From Deltaproteobacteria bacterium (GTDB lineage Bacteria; Desulfobacterota; SM23-61): 6,709 bases of DNA. Below, piece by piece: positions 6,456 to 6,709 of this stretch (positions within the stretch are counted from its first letter, which is position 1; the number at the start of each line of letters is the position of its first letter). Made by a program: the position numbers and the translations under genes. The notes beneath the pieces are model-generated. The model was not told the DNA's origin, searched no databases, and was given only the letters and a program-made list of their open reading frames with translations. The DNA lies in the NCBI GenBank assembly GCA_029857975.1, contig JAOUFX010000160.1, positions 1 to 6,709 on the forward strand, in the 5' to 3' direction.

Positions 6456-6709
6456 TTATTCTGAACTCTCATTTGCTTCTGCCTCCCTTTCCTTGAGCTT
6501 ATTCAGGATATCGCCGAGCATTTTTTCGTGTTCCCGGGAGATGGATTTAAGGCCTTGAAGGAAGGTCAGAAGCTAGGTTTCGAAAGCGAAGCTGCGCCGA
6601 AGGGCCCGAAGGCTAAGGGCGTCCAGGTTATTTAATATTTTTTCAAATTCTGAATTTTACTACTTATCTTTGCTTCATTTTTGGGATAGCCGTGCAGGAA
6701 CAGCTCCAT
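6456..6709 (-). pseudogene. Broken small reading frame (about 85 residues if repaired), unknown family
   Basis: Read on the minus strand from ATG at 6709, the frame gives MELFLHGYPKNEAK and on to KIQNLKKY, then stops. If one A is added to the six-A run (plus-strand Ts 6638-6643), it continues as KILNNLDALSLRALRRSF, meets an amber TAG (plus-strand 6573-6575), then resumes with LLTFLQGLKSISREHEKM and a charged tail ending NESSE before TAA at 6456-6458. The amber could derive from CAG by one C-to-T change. The parts on either side of it read as one amphipathic, helix-rich, Lys/Glu-rich protein, possibly coiled-coil at the C-terminus. I do not recognise the family. The true start may lie beyond the window edge. 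It converges on the M24 gene. Confidence 0.4.

Noticed and set aside
6573..6575. In-frame TAG read as pyrrolysine
   Set aside because: No methylamine methyltransferase or pyrrolysine genes are in view and a frameshift also breaks the same frame, so plain decay is simpler.
6560..6625. Repeated CGAA units and a GGGCCC palindrome, as a possible repeat element
   Set aside because: The units are short and irregular and lie inside the broken minus-strand reading frame, where they encode an Arg-rich helix.

Overview
The window reads as a catabolic stretch from an anaerobic bacterium of moderate GC, plausibly a Desulfobacterota (deltaproteobacterial) lineage. That placement is inferred from the gene mix: a fused TRAP permease, an iron-dependent alcohol dehydrogenase, an iron-sulfur flavoprotein and a divergent M24 protein. 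No rRNA or phylogenetic marker is present to confirm it.

Layout, left to right, all intact genes on the plus strand. Positions 2-928 hold the C-terminal part of a fused TRAP transporter permease, cut by the left edge. After a 149-base gap come an iron-containing alcohol dehydrogenase (1078-2241) and, 17 bases later, an acetamidase/formamidase-family amidohydrolase (2259-3212); these two are almost certainly co-transcribed. A GC-rich near-perfect palindrome (3267-3319), of the kind dispersed through many bacterial genomes, separates them from a small iron-sulfur flavoprotein (3374-3949). Positions 3950-4884 carry no intact gene. This AT-rich stretch holds a decayed N-terminal fragment of an ADP-ribosylglycohydrolase gene, a possible worn transposase end on the minus strand, and a short repeated motif. 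A well-formed M24-family gene (4885-6207) follows, closed by a strong intrinsic terminator (6257-6310). The right end (6311-6709) holds no intact gene, only a minus-strand reading frame broken by one frameshift and one amber codon.

Functionally, the left half suggests uptake of an organic acid or amide-like solute by the TRAP system, with redox and amide-bond hydrolysis steps by the dehydrogenase and amidohydrolase. The M24 protein lacks two residues expected of a dinuclear aminopeptidase, so it may be a creatinase-like or other non-peptidase C-N hydrolase, which would suit the same theme. This link is inference. I did not find a clearly new biological system. The most informative oddities are the altered active sites of the M24 protein and the alcohol dehydrogenase, and the decayed genes in the gaps.
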